Part shown: piece after piece, positions 63,051 to 64,000 of the stretch
Numbering within the stretch: position 1 is the first letter of the stretch
How the letters are laid out: each line of letters opens with the position of its first letter
Assembly (NCBI RefSeq): GCF_030463565.1
Contig: NC_134643.1
Location: 127,578,309-127,642,308, forward strand
DNA from: Pelecanus crispus
Lineage: Eukaryota > Chordata > Aves > Pelecaniformes > Pelecanidae
Reading direction: 5' to 3'
DNA length: 64,000 bases
The notes under the pieces: model-generated
What the model saw: the letters and a program-made list of their open reading frames with translations, nothing else
Databases searched by the model: none
What the model was told of the DNA's origin: nothing
Program-made: the position numbers and the translations under genes

Positions 63051-63326
63051 CTTGAGTTAATGAGGTATCAGATGCTCGCCTTCCTTCTTGGAAGCTGACA
63101 GGCAGGAGAGAAGCACCTCCCATGCAGCCCTGGGCTTGTAACACCGGAGCGTCAGACTGGGAAGCTAGGAAGGGCGATGTCATCCTAGCTGTGGCTGGGC
63201 TCCCCGTCATTACTTGACCTGCCAAACAGCTGCTCAGGGCCACTGAGCTGTCATTTGAAGATGAAGTAAGGCAGCTGTCTGAACTAGTTCCCTCGGTGGG
63301 GCTTGCAGAAGAGGAAATGACTATAC
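63051..63326 (-). CDS. SIK1: SIK1 coding exon with the PKA-site (RRAS) motif; salt-inducible kinase 1, partial
   Basis: Salt-inducible kinase 1 is an LKB1-activated Ser/Thr kinase of the AMPK family. It phosphorylates CRTC coactivators and class IIa HDACs and so restrains CREB and MEF2 output. This exon encodes about 92 residues of the regulatory region, well C-terminal to the kinase and UBA domains. Seen here: an SPTEGTSSDSCL block, a TSPFLASQSDAPVLQAQG block, then PVSFQEGRRASDTSLTQ, which matches my memory of the SIK1 family closely. The Ser codon of RRAS is at 63070-63072 and corresponds to the PKA site (Ser575 in human, Ser577 in mouse), whose phosphorylation drives 14-3-3 binding and cytoplasmic retention. 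The exon is bounded by a pyrimidine-containing acceptor ending CCATAG and a donor G|GTAATG, phase 1 on both sides. The previous exon lies outside the window or was not recognised. Confidence 0.93.
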
Positions 63327-64000
63327 CTATGGAGGGGAAGGAAGGAGAGAAAGAGCATTCCCAAGATGAGTACGGCAAGGAACAAACATGACATCAGAGC
63401 CTTCTGCCCACCTACACTGGCACTAATAAGCAGCTGTGAGCCGCAGAGGTGTCCAGCAACTCGTGTTGTCACAGGGCTTGACTCCAGCAAGGAGTCACCA
63501 ATGAATAACCTAAGTTTGGGCTCCCATTCAGCCGACAGGGCTCTGCCAGCAACTCCAGCACCACCAGGGTATGCTGGATCAGGCCTACAGCGTTTCTTTA
63601 GCACAACAGCTCTGACATGGGATTATTGTTTTGTGAACCATTTCACTTGTTTGTTTAGTTCACGGGGCCTGGACATGTACCAAATACAGTTAGCCATGAC
63701 CTTTTTTTTTTTTTTTCCTAAATTCAGGCACCCCCACCTCCCCCGGTACAACAGTGGAAGCAAGCAGAGAAGGGTTATGTTCTGCTTGTGAGAATGCTCC
63801 CCTCTAAAGTCATCTAGATGAAACACAACAATGCAACATCTCTTCCTTAAGGGTCACGCTTATTTATGGGAAGACAGAACTGTGGAGGGCAGAGTACAGA
63901 CCTCTCTTCTGTGCTTTCCTACCCCAGCTGAGGTAAAATCAGCACATGCTCACCAGGCATTTGTCTGCTATGGCACTCCTTCCCTGTCCTTTTCCTCTAA
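63327..64000 (-). other. SIK1: SIK1 upstream intron sequence, running off the window
   Basis: Sequence 5' of the PKA-site exon ends at an acceptor and has no convincing SIK1 coding block as far as the window edge. It contains a 16-18 base poly-T run near 63.7 kb. A possible donor GTGAGC near 63.95 kb is discussed among the rejected items. The exons for the kinase domain, T-loop and UBA domain should lie to the right of 64000. Confidence 0.7.

Noticed and set aside
63940..64000. Possible additional SIK1 exon ending at a GTGAGC donor near 63.95 kb
   Set aside because: The phase would fit the next exon, but the frame gives only a few residues (CHSRQMPG) before an upstream stop, and they do not resemble SIK1 as I know it. 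The real exon probably lies beyond the window.
1..64000. CRISPR arrays, bacterial operons, rRNA genes
   Set aside because: Spliced vertebrate gene structure and CR1 remnants show nuclear animal DNA, and no regularly spaced direct repeats of CRISPR type or rRNA segments were seen.

Overview
The window looks like nuclear DNA from a bird, almost all of it non-coding. Three things point to birds: CR1 LINE remnants, one ending in the ATTCTATG-type 3' tail; a generally low repeat density; and a spliced vertebrate kinase gene whose exon sequence reads clearly as salt-inducible kinase 1 (SIK1). I cannot name the species from the sequence.

Gene content: the only protein-coding gene I can support is the 3' half of SIK1 on the minus strand at the right edge. 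Three coding exons are visible in reading order (63326-63051, 62497-62266, 61490-61070), with consistent GT/AG junctions and reading frame. They are followed by a 3'UTR of about 2.6 kb running left to a likely poly(A) signal near 58.5 kb. The kinase and UBA domains lie beyond position 64000. The visible part carries the PKA-phosphorylated RRAS site, the basic nuclear-localisation region, a Gln-rich segment and the conserved acidic and hydrophobic C-terminus.

Layout from the left: 1-6.0 kb is intergenic with a microsatellite and a purine-skewed tract. At 6.0-8.1 kb a pair of roughly 158-bp arms, about 94% identical and inverted, flanks a 1.7-kb spacer. From 8.1 to 27 kb there is a CRE-containing CpG cluster near 10.0 kb, a CR1 3' end at 16.4 kb, a CpG-dense block at 17.6-17.9 kb, and a gap-free 10-bp tandem array at 18.1-18.2 kb. 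From 27 to 49 kb there is a possible old DNA-element remnant, unidentified open frames at 36.0 and 41.6 kb, a 24-bp perfect palindrome, a C-rich/G-quadruplex run, an L2/MIR-like tail and a GC-rich block at 45.7-46.5 kb. From 49 to 57 kb there are two old CR1 remnants, one about 1.25 kb long. At 57.48-58.04 kb, just past the end of SIK1, lies a strong orphan CpG island with a 23-bp tandem duplication and a consensus plus-strand splice donor.

How it fits together: the gene-poor 58 kb is the downstream flank of SIK1, plausibly holding regulatory DNA for a gene whose family is strongly induced by cAMP. The two most distinctive signals are the orphan CpG island, which could start a transcript antisense to SIK1, and the young-looking inverted repeat at 6-8 kb. 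I found no convincing rRNA, tRNA, CRISPR or complete transposon gene, and nothing I would call a new multi-gene system.
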